A stretch of DNA of 64,000 nt from Ctena decussata (Eukaryota > Mollusca > Bivalvia > Lucinida > Lucinidae), in contig OZ022501.1 in the NCBI GenBank assembly GCA_963989385.1, forward strand, positions 96,084,979 through 96,148,978, given 5' to 3'. Each line of letters starts with the position of its first letter. Positions within the stretch are counted from its first letter, which is position 1. The translations under genes were made by a program, and so were the position numbers. Positions 1 through 12,188 of the stretch are shown here, one piece after another. Below the pieces are notes generated by a model. It made no database searches. It was not told the origin of the DNA and was given only the letters and a program-made list of their open reading frames with translations.

Positions 1-53
1 GTCAAACCTCAAAGGTTGTCTTTGTCTCATTCTGAGGCTAGCAGAAATGAAAC
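1..53 (+). CDS. possible partial internal exon of an upstream gene
   Basis: The first 53 bases are open in frame 1 (17 codons plus 2 nt) and end at a strong donor, GTAAGTAT, at position 54. The window cuts off the 5' side, so acceptor, frame and product cannot be fixed. Frame 2 is also open. It would belong to a + strand gene entering from the left, whose 3' end could be the AATAAA region near 1480. No family is recognised. It could equally be a chance donor. Confidence 0.25.
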
Positions 54-1598
54 GTAAGTATTACTTTTCCAAAGGTGGCAGGGTTAGTGGCGTAAATTTT
101 GCATTTGCATTCGCATTTTGTACAGAGCGTCATATTCTGATGGAAATGAAAATGTCATTTATTGGCAGTAATCTTCCTTCCTTCTATGCAGTTTATTGCG
201 AGTTGCTGTAAAAATTCTACAAATTGGGACACCTAAACTAAATTAACGTATTTGTCCTAAAAATGGAACAGTTTGGTTTTACAATGTAGTAATGTGTCAA
301 AAGGAAAACAGTGTAAGCCCTGATCAGACTGCTCCATTAGGAGCAGTCTAATCTGGGTTTGCACTGTTTGCTTTGAACCTGTCTGTCTCGATACATAGAA
401 TTTTTATGGAAATGTACATGGTGAACTAGCATATGCATCCAAGAATGATAATTTTACTTATTCAGATTGATCAACCGTATACTTGAGAACCATCCTTGAT
501 AACCCAGGTGTGTTCCATTGCGTTAAGGTCTCAGGGGATAGTAAAATCTGGCACTTTCAGTCCGAGGCCACGAACAATTTTTGAATGATTCTAAAACAAG
601 TAAATTGCCTTTCAATGCAGGTTTTCACTATTTCAAAGTGTTGTCATTGTGAACAAAAACTAATTGAAGCAGAACACATGAGCACCAACATCTTCAGAAG
701 CTGTCAGGGCAATGTTTACATAACCCCACCCACCCTATTTCCAGTGCTAAAAAGTGGTACACTGACCATTAGGAAGTCACATTCTGGAGAAATACCTGCA
801 AACACCTGACAGTTGGCACATAGCTGTTTTTATCCTCAGCAACATACCGTCAGAAAAACAAATCCCAAATGGGGTAACAAAAATAGAAGTTTTTCAGTAT
901 TGCAGTATGAATAACAGGCCTATTTCTCGCCACGAAGTTGTCTGCTGTGATTTGACATATCCGCCATTACTTAGGGGTTTCCCCTGACAAGTAAAGCTAA
1001 CAGCAAATTTTCATAACCAGTTCCAGCTGACATAACTACCCTTCCTTCAACCTTACAAATTAAAGAAATATTCAAAAACCTCAATTTATTGGAGCAACCA
1101 TGCTTTTTCTAACCCTCTACCAAAAAGTATCATTTTCCTGACCACTGCCAATACGAAACTATCCCCTGAGACCTAAATGAAGTGCACCTGGGTTACCGAG
1201 GATGATTAAAATCTAGAGGTTTGAAGAAATCACTGCAAAAACACATTTCTTCTAGTGAAAGAAAGTTTGCTAGGCTTTGTTGTGCAATTTTCTTTACTTT
1301 TGCTTCGTATTTACATGTGTTTATTTTAGCATTTGTCATTCTTTTTGTGCAGATTTATTTGATATTAAGATATTAGGCTTTGTGATATACTGTCTCTACT
1401 AAGGCCTGTTTTTAATTTTATGGCTGTTTTGGTATAGTATACTCTTGCATGTCCCATTTTATCTTTTATTGCCTTTGTCAATAAATTTTTTGAAGATATG
1501 TTGTACTCTTGTTTTTTTTTTTTTTTTTTTTCCTTGACATGAAAAGAATGTCACATTATAATTAATTCAGTGTACTGACAAGATTGCAACAAGATTAA
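54..1598 (+). other. no ORF; possible 3' UTR of the left-hand gene
   Basis: No convincing coding stretch. A short palindrome at about 300-375 belongs to a dispersed hairpin family. From about 1230 the sequence becomes T-rich and reaches AATAAA at 1480-1485, followed by a GT/T-rich stretch (1500-1535, with a T run at 1512-1531). This looks like a poly(A) site of a + strand gene entering from the left. The 3' UTR assignment is inference. Confidence 0.3.
1480..1485 (+). terminator. candidate poly(A) signal AATAAA
   Basis: Canonical AATAAA followed within 20-50 nt by a GT-rich and T-rich downstream stretch, the usual layout of a metazoan cleavage and polyadenylation site. It could end the gene whose partial exon may be at 1-53. 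Confidence 0.35.
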
Positions 1599-1811
1599 TT
1601 AACTCTTTAAGCCCCAGTGACGAAATTAGCAAAATTTGCAAACAGCACAAATTCTGATGAGGCGGCTCATAATTATGAGCCACCTCATCTAGATCTACAC
1701 TGTTTGCCCTCTAGTCTTTGAATTCTCAATATGAAATGTCTTGGAAAGGCATTTTTAAAAACTTTGCAGACGTTAAATTTGTTGTCTGCTTTTTGGTGCT
1801 TAAATAGTTAA
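1599..1811. mobile_element. piggyBac-like MITE (TTAA target site), copy 1
   Basis: About 213 bp flanked by TTAA on both sides, with a central palindrome (GGCTCATAATTATGAGCC). It carries the same internal blocks as the copy at 37907-38118: a GATGAGG...CCTCATC stem, 'cagtgt...ctgtttgc', and 'gcagacg...gtctgctttttgg'. TTAA target sites with CCC-like termini are typical of piggyBac MITEs. No coding capacity. Confidence 0.6.
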
Positions 1812-1944
1812 ACACTGCTGCAATGTCATGACATTGCATGTACATTTATATGACATACATTGATGGGTACAACACCATGTTTTTCTGCCAATTTTACAAA
1901 GGGATACAACTTAAGTGCCCCAGAAGGACAAAGCCTTTCCAGAA

Positions 1945-2100
1945 TAGGGTCTACTCTTAAAGAATTTGCTCCTACGGAAGCAAATCCTTTTTAAGAGGTT
2001 GGCCTATAGTTAGGAAGGAGACAAAAATGAAAATGACAGAGTTGCTGCCACCGAAAAAGGACACATTCACCTTAGAAGCAAATTGTGCACTCTCCTTACT
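1945..2100. repeat. foldback MITE, GAAAGAATTTGCTCC hairpin family
   Basis: One of about nine degenerate copies sharing an AAGAATTTGCTCCT / AGGAGCAAATTCTTT palindrome flanked by 'cttccaaaatggggtctactctta' and 'gaagggaggcaaa' type arms. This copy is diverged. Better copies lie at 32330-32510 and 41090-41285. Confidence 0.5.
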
Positions 2101-2869
2101 CAGGGTGGATAATAACGTGTTTTCTTGCATCCTTTTCTTACGTCATTCAGAACAAGGATACCCCGGGAATTCTTCGTGTTTTAGTTTATAATTTCTTTGC
2201 TCTGTATGCATTCTTTCAAAATGCAGCGCAATGAATGTGTATACAAGAGGACTTTCAGACAAAATTCCCGATTTTATTGTGGATTTCATAGTTTTTGAAT
2301 TAAATCGTCCCCCACAACATCCAAAACCGAAAGAAGGCTGTGGCACGTGAAGGATGTTGTAGCTCCAAAACTGGGGGAGGTTTAAACAAAAAAAAACAAT
2401 AAAACTCTCAGTAAAAACAAGAATACCAGTTTAAAGTACTTACAAACACGCTTTCTCTGCGCTATATTCTATAAGACTGCATTCGGCAACAAAGAAGTCA
2501 TTTTGAGAAAAACTAACCCCAAAAACAGTCGTTGTACTGGAATCCCCAGTCTTTCCTGTGATGTGAAAACCACGTGATCATCCACTGTGTTACTGCACTC
2601 TGATTGCACAATTGTGCAAGCATGTCTGAGTGTGTGCAGTTAGCTTCTTCCCAAAGATAGGTTTTCTCTCAGTACAACTCAGATAGCATATTGCCCTAAT
2701 AAGTCATGCCCCCACCTACACACACCTTTTGTTCAGAGTTTTCTAATGTATGTATTGATATATAGAGCCTCAAAGAGGACAAAGAAATATATTGCATTTC
2801 ATTGAAAATATAATTTTAAAATGCTTTTGCTTTTAAAAAAGGTTTATATCACACAACCTTTGGTACTGA

Positions 2870-3250
2870 TTGAACCAAATTTTTATGTGGAGCCTGCAGG
2901 GGTTGGAGGAGCAAATGTTTGAATGGCCCAGTCTGTTAACCATGATAGCCGCTAGGGAAGATAATTCTGTTTAAAAGCTAAAAGCGCTTGAGAACCGATG
3001 AAGCTAATAAACTGATATTATGCAGGAAGTATTATGCCAACCTCCCCTGTCATTTTGTTTAAATCATAAACCTCTGATCATGCCCCTGAGCAGAGATTAC
3101 AAACTATGCCCTCCCCCCCCCCCCCTCCCCTCTCTCGTTTTGTTGAAATCATAAATGTCTGATCATGCCCCTGAGCTGGGCTCACAAACTATTCAAACCT
3201 CCCCTCTTGTTTTGTTTAAATCATAAATGTCTGATCAAACTCTTGAGCTG
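2870..3250. repeat. dispersed repeat plus three ~90-bp tandem units
   Basis: The part at 2870-3050 resembles 11455-11655 in the same orientation (shared words such as 'aaccaaattt', 'agggaagataa', 'atgaagc', 'gcaggaagta' in the same order). It runs into roughly three units of about 90 bp with 'gtttaaatcataaa.gtctgatcatgcccctgagc', broken by a C-rich run at 3111-3126. No coding signal. Confidence 0.5.
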
Positions 3251-3832
3251 GGTTAGTTGTTAAATGATTTTCGTATAATTTGCTTAGTCTGTTGTAACCC
3301 TTCTATTGGTCTAAATTATTCAGTTTGGTAAAGATAGCTGAATTGCCACCTATTTTGGAAAGAGCTGCTGACTCGGCTTATCACTTGTAATTTATTGTTT
3401 GTTGGGATGTCTTTGTCAATCTTTCCCTTTGATGTTGGGGATAGAGTTTGGGATCTGATTCAGTCAGTTCCTGAAGTGTAGTTACTCTTTAAATTTACAA
3501 ACTAGGCGAAAATTGTGCACTGTCAGCAAACTGTCCAAAGAATTTTTTTATAACCCCTGCAAAGAGAAGTGTGGTGGTTTAGGAATACATACAGCATTCA
3601 GCTTTTCCGTAATTCCGTCTCCATCCTTTCTTATCAGTCACTTGTCAGATTTCAATGAAATTTGCATTGACATTTTATAATGACACAAAATGTTTGTGGT
3701 ATAAATATACACCAAACAAAATTTCTAATTTGTCACTTTTTCTATAAAAGGAAGCCTTATGGAACTTATGATAATTCCGACTACAAATTGGGGAGCATTA
3801 TTTTCCTGTATGTTACAAACAGCAAAATGACC

Positions 3833-4135
3833 TCTGCATTTGCAAAAAGATTCACTTCCATTTGAAACTCCTATTAAAAATACCATAAACATTCAAAGGG
3901 ATGTAATTTGAATACTCCAATATTAAAATTAGATCTGCATTTGCAAAAGATTCACTTCCATTTGAAGCTCCTATTAAAAATACCATAAACATTCAAAGGG
4001 ATGTAATTTGAATACTCCAATATTAAAATTAGATCTGCATTTGCAAAAGATTCACTTCCATTTGAAACTCCTATTAAAAATACCATAAACATTCAAAGGG
4101 ATGTAATTTGAACACTTCAATATTAAAATTAAATC
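3833..4135. repeat. minisatellite, three ~100-bp units
   Basis: Units begin with 'tctgcatttgcaaaa' at 3833, 3934 and 4034, so the period is 100-101 bp. Identity between units is high, suggesting recent duplication. Confidence 0.85.
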
Positions 4136-4487
4136 AGATAAAAGTTTCATAATGACAGAGTATAGATTTTGTGTATTTATGATAGAAAACTTTATTTATT
4201 TCTGAAATGTCTTGATCTTGTGGCAGTTTGATGCAGTTTAAATGTGGTTTTAAAACATATCATGGTTTACAAAGAAGGGGCCATAACTCTGATATTGCAA
4301 TTAGTTTTGAATTCAACAATCACTTTTAGTAAGTAGATAAAAGCCCAATATTTTGATTATAATAATTTTCAAAAGTTTTGTTTTAAAATCGAATTTCTGC
4401 AAAGAAGAAAACTGACCAATTAGAAATTTTGCTAAGTGTAGGGACTATGGGATTATTTCTTGGAGAGGTATTCTCCTTTGTAACACT

Positions 4488-5880
4488 TTTTATCCCCCGA
4501 CCGAAAGGTTTGGGGGATATAGCGATGAGCCTGGCGTCCGTCCGTCCGTCCGTCTGTCCGTCCGTCCGTCTGTCCGTCCGTAAACATTTTCTTGTCCGCT
4601 CCATATCTTGAATACTGTTTGGAATATTTTCATAATACTTCACAGTTATGTAGAACAGGTCATGACGATGTGTCACGTGCAAGAATGGTAACTCTTGCTT
4701 TTGTAATTTTTTAGTTATCTCCCCTTTGGTGAATTTTTGGCAGATTCGTGTCCACTCTGTAACTTGAATACCCTTTGGAATATTTTCATGATACTTCACA
4801 GATATGTAGAGCAGGTCATGACGATGTGTCGCGAACAAGAATGACAACTCTTGCTTTCTTACTATTTGAGTTATTTCCCCTTGATGGTTTTAGGTATAAA
4901 TTCGTGTCCGCTCTATAACTTGAATACCTTTTGAAATATTTTCATGATACTTCACAGATATGTAGAACAGGTCATGACGATGTGTCGCAAACAAGAATGA
5001 CAACTCTTGCTTTCTTACTTTTTGAGTTATTTCCCCTTGATGGTTTTAGGTGTAAATTTGTGTCCGCTCTGTAACTTGAATACCTTATGAAATATTTTCA
5101 TGATACTTCACAGATATGTAGAACAGGTCATGACTATGTGTCGCGAACAAGAATGACAACTCTTGCTTTCTTACTTTTTGAGTTATTTCCCCTTGATGGT
5201 TTTAGGTGTAATTTCGTGTCCGCTCCATAACTTGAATACCATTTGGAATATTTTCATGATACTTCATAGTTACGTAGAACAGGTCATGCTGATGTGTCGC
5301 GAACAAGAATGACAACTCTTGCTTTCTAAGTTTTTGAGTTATTTCCCTTGATGGTTTTAGGTGGGATTTCGTGTCCGCTCCATAACATGAATACCCTTTG
5401 AAATATTTTTATGATACTTTACAGATATGGAGATCAGATCATGACAGTTTGTCTCATACAAGAATGACAACTCTTGCTTTCATACTTTTCCGAGCCCCCC
5501 CCCCCCCCCCCCCCCCCCCCCCGCCCCAAAAAGAAAAAATAATTCAGATTTGGATTCTTTGTTCAAATTCACTTACTAGAGAGCTCAAAATTAGATTTGT
5601 AGGGCTTGTACTTTAGAAGTTATTCACACATTTTGAAATGTTGAATGTATCATATGCAATACATTGTCTACATGGTTGCTATTTCAGATTTTACCTCTTT
5701 TTAGCAATCTGGCATACTGTTTTGGTCTGAGTGTTAGATAATCATGCATCTGTTAAACAGATATTGTCAATAAGGAGCATAAAATAATGACAGTGTGTTT
5801 TGAAGGGCACTGTGTTTACCAAAGCGCAAGGGGTCTTCGGTCGGGGGATTTGCCATCTCCTCTGATGGCTATTTTTTTAA
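4488..5880 (-). mobile_element. pearl-like tandem-repeat element
   Basis: Read on the - strand: terminal repeat near 5842, tandem core, (ACGG)n at 4580-4536, then a hairpin at 4521-4491 (arms around CCCCCAAACCTTTCGGTCGG) and an A-rich end. The core has at least five units of about 156 bp (phase markers at 4608, 4763, 4919, 5075, 5231, 5387). A poly-C run lies at 5495-5522. The far end repeats 'cggtcggggga' in inverted orientation. This matches bivalve 'pearl' elements, which others have linked to non-autonomous Helitrons. The short reading frames inside are repeat shadows. Confidence 0.65.
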
Positions 5881-6430
5881 AAAGGCAATATAACAGAACA
5901 GAACTTTATTAGCACTCAGGTCTATACAGACATATGAGGATATGAACAAGTATGATACATTGAGACATGGTGGCATATACATGTAATACTAGAATAGCAT
6001 TGCAGAAATATTTGAAACTTTTTAGCGACTATTTTGAAACGAATATAAAACTTATGTGGAGGTGGGAATAGCATGAATATTTAATATACATGTATAAAGC
6101 ATAGCTTCTGTTTGTGGTGTAAGCAAGGTCTCATGGTTTACTAAGTCTGCAGTATCTACTTAATTCTAACCCATTATTCAAAGACAACACAGGCCAAGGG
6201 AAAACTCAGACCAGTGCAGTCCGTGCAGTCTGGTGAAAGCTTATGACAATTACTGTACTCAAAATAGACAAACAGGTAGCTGGCGAAGGTACAGGCTACA
6301 ATGCTCAGACAAGCCCGCTGAGTCCGCGTCGATGCAGTTCGAAAATAATCTACACTCTTGGCAAAGATTCCCAGCGGGTACACAAGGTTGAATGGACATA
6401 GATTCGACATTGTTTCAATGTCATGACGTT
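5881..6430. other. no gene seen
   Basis: AT-rich sequence without coding features. From about 6300 it holds part of a MITE containing 'cattgtttcaatgtcatgacgttggatcaac', related to the element at 16126-16240 and interrupted by the hAT MITE that follows. Confidence 0.5.
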
Positions 6431-6438
6431 GGATCAAC

Positions 6439-6623
6439 AGGGCCTGACAAATCCATTGTCCGACTGCCCGGGACAAGTTAAAAAATTTTCTGGGCAAGTA
6501 AAATATTTTCTTACTTGCCCAGAAAAATGTATAAGCTATATATAAAAACCCTAAGAATTTCGGCATTTTGTAGCAAGCGCTTTCTACTGGGCAAGTAGAT
6601 CAAATTTTGATTTGTCAGGCCCT
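6439..6623. mobile_element. hAT-type MITE with 8-bp target-site duplication
   Basis: A 185-bp element with perfect 11-bp termini (AGGGCCTGACA / TGTCAGGCCCT) flanked by the 8-bp direct repeat GGATCAAC (6431-6438 and 6624-6631). Inside, 'gggcaagta' and its complement recur. Terminal motif and TSD length fit the hAT superfamily. It is inserted inside an older palindromic MITE. Confidence 0.8.
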
Positions 6624-6639
6624 GGATCAACATTAGCTC

Positions 6640-8940
6640 AGCTTGAGTGTCCTTTTTGTGAAATCAGCTTGTCAATGAATAATTCTGAAACTTGGCACAT
6701 ATATGTATACTGAGAGACTCTAGAAACGCACCACTTGGTAAAATGGCAATATCTTGTTACGAGCCCAACATTTTCATTCTGTGAAAACAGAATTAAAAAG
6801 TGCTGTCAGTTGGCTTTTATTTAATAACAAAATCAAAATGATGAGACTTATGGTTGCCGAGACATCACGAGAATTCTGAGACAACCCCAATTTAATCAAA
6901 GGGCTCTAAAGCTCTGAAATGACAGATTCTATCAGAAAACTAGAAGAGTAACCCATAGGCCAGATTGAACGACTGTCTTCTCAGAGTCTCCCTTATTCTT
7001 ATCTGCAGACTATGCCTCATGAAGACTATACGTCACCAGTTTCTGCTCCATACCGGTATCCTCTTCATTTAGAAACCTTGATTTTGGGTAGCCCATCATT
7101 TAGATTAGAATGTTGATTTCTCTCTTATCGGTTAAGAAAGGAAGCAGACAGCATTGTGGGTAGCCTGGCCCCAGTCGAATCTGTATATTATTCTGGTGGT
7201 CAGATTCGCCTGGTAACTTTCAGAAGAGGCTCTGCAATATGATACTCTTCTCACAAATTTTTGAGTTAATAATTGCACCATTACAAGTGCCGTAAATTGC
7301 CCATTAGACTAACAAAGATCTTTATCTCCATCACTCTAAGAAATCAATTAGTTTTGGTTTCTCCAAATAACCTCTCAACCTGTATGCGAATTTTAGAGCA
7401 TAGTTTTAAACCTGGAATAGAACGGATGTCATAATCTAAGGTGAATTTGTTACAAGTTGCTCCAAGGACGTAGGACAGTGGTTCTTTTACAGGAAGAAAT
7501 TGCTCCCTCAGAGGGAGCAAATTCTTTCCTGTAACATAGCCATTCCAAATCAATGGAAAAAGGCAGACAAGACCATTCCATTCCACTCCTTTCCATTCCA
7601 CAATTAAAACCATGCCAAATTATATTGTTATAGGACAAACTGTCTTGAACCACTAACAGGCAATCAGCTGTATTGCATTGCTCATTCCAATTTAAACAAA
7701 TTTTATCCTCACTAGTCATGATATGATTCATGGCAGACTATTTTTGAACAATCCTCTACATAGTAAGTCTGATTAGTGCCAGTCATTGGACTGGCATCAA
7801 GTGAATAAAGGAAATTTCTTAAAACATACTTGTATGCATTGAATCTTGACTGGTGCTGATCAGATCAAATACGTTTTTATACATTTGAATGTAAATGTAT
7901 TACAGGTAAAAAGCCAGTGTGTCTAATAATTCTTTAAAGACTTATTTTGCATTCTCTAGAGGTCTTTGCTGATTTAAATTATTTTAAATTCTTTGATCAA
8001 CAGTTATCTAAGTGCAATGGAATCTTCCTCAAATACATTCTAATTTGAACAAATCAATAAAACATATTGAATATTAAGGGACGCTGTTTCCTTAGCATGC
8101 TAATGGATTGCACAACACTCTTAAATTGGACAAAGCTGTTTCTGCAAACAGTGGAGACCAAGATGAGACTGCTCTGGAGAAGTGTGACCACCCTTTTGCT
8201 TTTACTTATTTTTTCTCTATTCTTTATTAAATACCCCCTCAGCTATAAAATGGACCAGTCCAAAATCAAAAGGTAGAACTATCCATTACAGAAAATCAGT
8301 AGGTTCAGGGTTTATTGTATTTAGTTTCCTGTTCACAAAACCTACAGAGTTATAAAAACAGATTGCCACAGAACATTTGCTTTATCAGATTGACTATCTG
8401 TGTTTATGTCTTCAAATTGCTTCTTACATAAAATTCTGCCACTGCGGCATATCATAAAGGGCTGGACAAAAGGTCAGTGAAGTTCGCTAACCAAGATTTA
8501 GGAAAAATCTCAAATGCAAGTAACCAGACCCTATGTTCCTTAGCAAGAGATATATTGAACATAGGGTCTGTAGCCAGACTACATTGTGGGATGATATACA
8601 CGGTTTTGCCATTATGCGATGTTTGACTCTATCAAATGCCTATTAAGTAACTTATTCGGCCAAAGGTCAGATAATGGTGCCATTCTGATTCAAAAACTGT
8701 AAAGGTGTTCCGTTTTTCAGTGAGAATAGTTAAGATTAATGAATAACAGCAAAATAGATTCTTCTAGTTTCGATTTCCATTATAAGGGGTGTTTAATTTA
8801 ATTTTTATTTTTCTTCAGAATTTCCTGTAATTTAAGGCCAACAGTCTATGCCCTGACTGGACGCTGTTTTCTATGACGCCTGATCTTGGTATACGTGTAT
8901 TCCTCAAGACTTCATCTATTTGATGATATACGTAAATTTC
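6640..8940. other. intergenic; no gene recognised
   Basis: Only scattered repeats are visible, including a GAAAGAATTTGCTCC-family hairpin at 7470-7560 and a 'catagggtctg'-type inverted repeat near 8525-8575. Open frames here are short and have no splice or composition support. Confidence 0.5.
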
Positions 8941-8948
8941 ATGGGTGT

Positions 8949-9206
8949 TTTTAGCCTACTGCGCACAAGTTCAGTTACCGTAATGACCCGAAATGCTGGA
9001 ACAACCAGTGTAGACCCAGATCTGAGCAGGTTGCTTTTAGCCTACCGCCCACAAGTTCAGTAACCGTAATGACCCGAAATGCTGGAACAGCCGGCGAAGA
9101 CCCAGATTAAAGCGGGATGTTTTAGCCTACTGCGCACAAGTTCAGTTACCGTAACGACAAAAAATGCTGGAACAGCTGGTGTAGACCCAGATCCGAGCAG
9201 AGTGTG
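8949..9206. repeat. minisatellite, three ~86-bp units
   Basis: Three units beginning 'tttagcctac.gc.cacaagttcag' at about 8950, 9036 and 9121. Each contains 'cgtaa.gac..aaatgctggaac' and 'gtagacccagat'. Forward and reverse open frames here are products of the repeat. Confidence 0.8.
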
Positions 9207-9209
9207 CAT

Positions 9210-10393
9210 TTGTACATTGCTTTGGAAATATATCAGTGTAGACCTTGAAGGATCAGTCATGAAATGTAAACTCTAGACAGCTGTAAAATGAAATTTTTAC
9301 AGTTTTTCCTCTGTTGAATATTGTCCTTGGCGTATGTTGGACACAGGGTAGTATACACGGCATTCAGTTTTATCAATAACTGGCGCAGTGATATACACAA
9401 ATTCATGCCGTACTATATTTCATTTTGGATGTACATGTATACTTGGCGGTGAAAGCCAGTTCCAATATTTGGCCTACGACAGCTATAAATGACAGATAGA
9501 ATCTGTCATTAAAAATCACAGAGTAACAATACCTTACATTTATATATGAGCGAAAAAAAGTTTTCAAACCAATAACAGTTTTCAAAATGCAGTAGGCAAG
9601 ACAAAATCAAATCATGAAGTTTTAGGCCTCTGGCAACGTTTATTTCGTCTATGTTACGTCTTTACTTTTTAACGTAATTGGCCGTTTATAACCTAAAGAA
9701 CATGGATAATCGAAATCTTTTAGTCTCATCAGATAGTCCTGAACGTGTTGCATAGGAAACAAAAGAATCGCGTTATTATCGAAAGCCATGAACCAGTAAT
9801 TACTGTTTGAAAAATTTTGGCTGACGTAAGCAAAGAAACGCTGCGACTGGGAGTGTAAAAAAAACGGTAATTTCCGAAACTTTTTGTGTTTTCCCATTAG
9901 TTAAGACATCTGGCTACCAGCTAAAGTTGTTTGTTTTCAACTCGAATTAAACTCCCATCTGTAAGATGCCAATTGTTGAAAAACACTAACGTCATGGTAA
10001 CGTCAGAATAAACAGCATGAGCAAAGCCAATTTATGGCAATCTATAGCTCATTGCGTGTGAACATATAATATGATTAAGAAAAAAACACCATATCAGCCA
10101 CGTGGAAGTAACGGAGGATGTAAAATGGTGCGTTTCTAAAGTCCTTCAGTATATATAGATGACACATATACTGAACTTGCGCATGGAGAAGTTTCTATTT
10201 CTGAAAAGTCAATTTTTTACAAAAATGTAGCTTTTCAAACATTTCCTCTGGCTTGCAATTGTAAAATTCTGGGATAGAAAGCAGGAATACTAAAAAATTA
10301 ATATGATGAAATTACAGCATTCCACACTTAGGCATTTTTTCAAATATTGAGAAGTGCTATGGTTATTTACGCCAGATTCAGTTTGGCCTGTTG
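9210..10393. other. intergenic; no gene recognised
   Basis: AT-rich, no coding or RNA gene signal. The 82-codon reverse frame at 9649-9897 has no splice support or recognisable domain. Confidence 0.4.
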
Positions 10394-11314
10394 TTATGCC
10401 CCTGCCATTAAAAATGGGGTGTCATATAGTATCACCGCTGTCCGTACGTATGTAGCGTACGTAGCGTAGCCTACGTACGTACGTATGAAATGGTTTCCGT
10501 TCAATATCTTTTGAAAGCATTGGTCTATTGAATTCATATTTCATACACAACTATATAATGATAAAATACAGGTCAAGTTCGATGTTGGGAAAAATCTGTC
10601 GATTATTGTGGGAGTTATGGCCCTTTTTCAACTTCTGTTTCAATGAAAAAATGGTTTCAGTTCAATATCTTTTGAGAGCATTGGTGTATTGAATTCATAT
10701 TTCATACACAGGTATATACATGTAATCATAAAATACAGGTCAAGTTCGATGTTGGGCAAAATCCGTCAATTATTGTGGGAGTAATGTTCCTTTTTCGACT
10801 TCATTTTGTATGAAAAACTGGTTTCCGTTCATTATTTTTTGAAAGCATTGGTATACTGAATTCATATTTTATACACAGGTATATAATCATAACATACAGG
10901 TCAAGTTTGATGTTTGGTAAAATCCCGTCAATTATTGTGGGAGTTATGGCCCTTTTTTGACTTCATTTCATACAATAATGGTTTCCGTTTGTTAGTTTTT
11001 GAAAAGTTACTTGTTTCCGGGCTATTTCTTTTGGAAAGTTGCATGGCATCCATTTCTGTATTAAGATACAGAATGTTATCAAATATCACAGTCATGACCC
11101 CCCCCCCCCCCCCCCCCCCCCCACACACACACACTTCTCTTGATCCAAGAAGAAGCACAATACATCTGCCCAAGGATAACAATAAAACATGTACCACAGA
11201 AGTCTGCCTTTGTGAACCTAGTTATGCTACAAGTGCCAGTACCTTAAACAAGGCGCTATCTTACTTAGGGCACTAGGCAGGGGCATCCGTGTCGTATGGA
11301 CACATTTCTAGTTC
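10394..11314 (-). mobile_element. pearl-like element with ~163-bp tandem units
   Basis: Ends are the inverted pair ATGCCCCTGCC (10396) and GGCAGGGGCAT (11276-11286). A CGTA/CCGT-rich microsatellite at 10437-10486 lies next to the left hairpin, followed by units starting 'tggtttccgttc' at 10491, 10652, 10819 and 10979. A C run plus CA repeat sits at 11098-11134. Confidence 0.6.
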
Positions 11315-11454
11315 ATTTATAATATGGAATATCACAGAAATTATGCATGTAGCAAAAGCATCCTGTTTCAGTCAGAATTTTGTTTCCCCAGCTGTCTTCC
11401 TCTGCTTCAGAACTCTATATATGTACAGAAATTATAGACAGTAATTCCTACGAA

Positions 11455-11655
11455 GCTTTGGTCCATTTGGAACCAAATTTCATGTGGAGCTTTCAGGAAT
11501 GGAAGTTGAGATATTTTCAAATGATGGTGGTCCATCCATTTTGACTGCCAGGGAAGATAACTGTTTAAGTAAAAACTCTCTCCAGACCTGATGAAGCAAA
11601 TAAACAGATACAATGTATATTGCAGGAAGTAGCAGGCTTACCTCCCCACTCAAGT
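11455..11655. repeat. dispersed repeat related to 2870-3050
   Basis: Shares ordered words with 2870-3050 ('aaccaaatttcatgtggagc', 'cagggaagataa', 'gatgaagcaaataaac', 'gcaggaagta', 'cctcccc'). Probably two copies of an unnamed interspersed repeat. Confidence 0.5.
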
Positions 11656-12188
11656 TCTTTGGGGTCATGAACTATTTTATAATCGTGAAACTGCCTCATA
11701 ATTCTTGGCCTGTAATTTCTTCACTGTTTGGAATATCTTGATGAAACCTAACAGAAATAATCAAAGTAACAGTAGCTGCCTGTTTACAATCCAACCTTTA
11801 TCCCCAAGGGATATCTTCCCTGCCCTGGGGCTATATACATGTATGATACCATGAAAATAAAAAAAGATCAATATCAAATCATAGAATTTATGGTAATTAT
11901 ATGATTGACGTTTAAAAATAGCTTTCTATTATGATCAAACTTTTGTTTCCCCAGGGTAATCCTTGTAAAGTCAGTGTTAATAGAGATTCTTCTGAAAGTT
12001 GACTGATGTATGGAAAACAAACTTGATCAATTAGGATAGTAATAACAAATTAATGCAACAAAAAATTGCCACAAAAGCGCCAAAGAAAGAATTGAGGAAA
12101 AAAATCTGAGGATAAAAGTACAAAAAGCCACCATATTTATAACTTAAGCAGCACAATTTGAACAGTATTCCAGGGACTCAATTAAACA

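Noticed and set aside
4383..4847. 154-codon reverse frame with RRTDGQTDGRTD
   Set aside because: Translation of the (ACGG)n tract and 156-bp repeats of a pearl-like element.
6174..6566. 130-codon reverse frame
   Set aside because: Runs across the boundary of the hAT MITE at 6439-6623 and the MITE it is inserted in, so it is a chance fusion of repeats.
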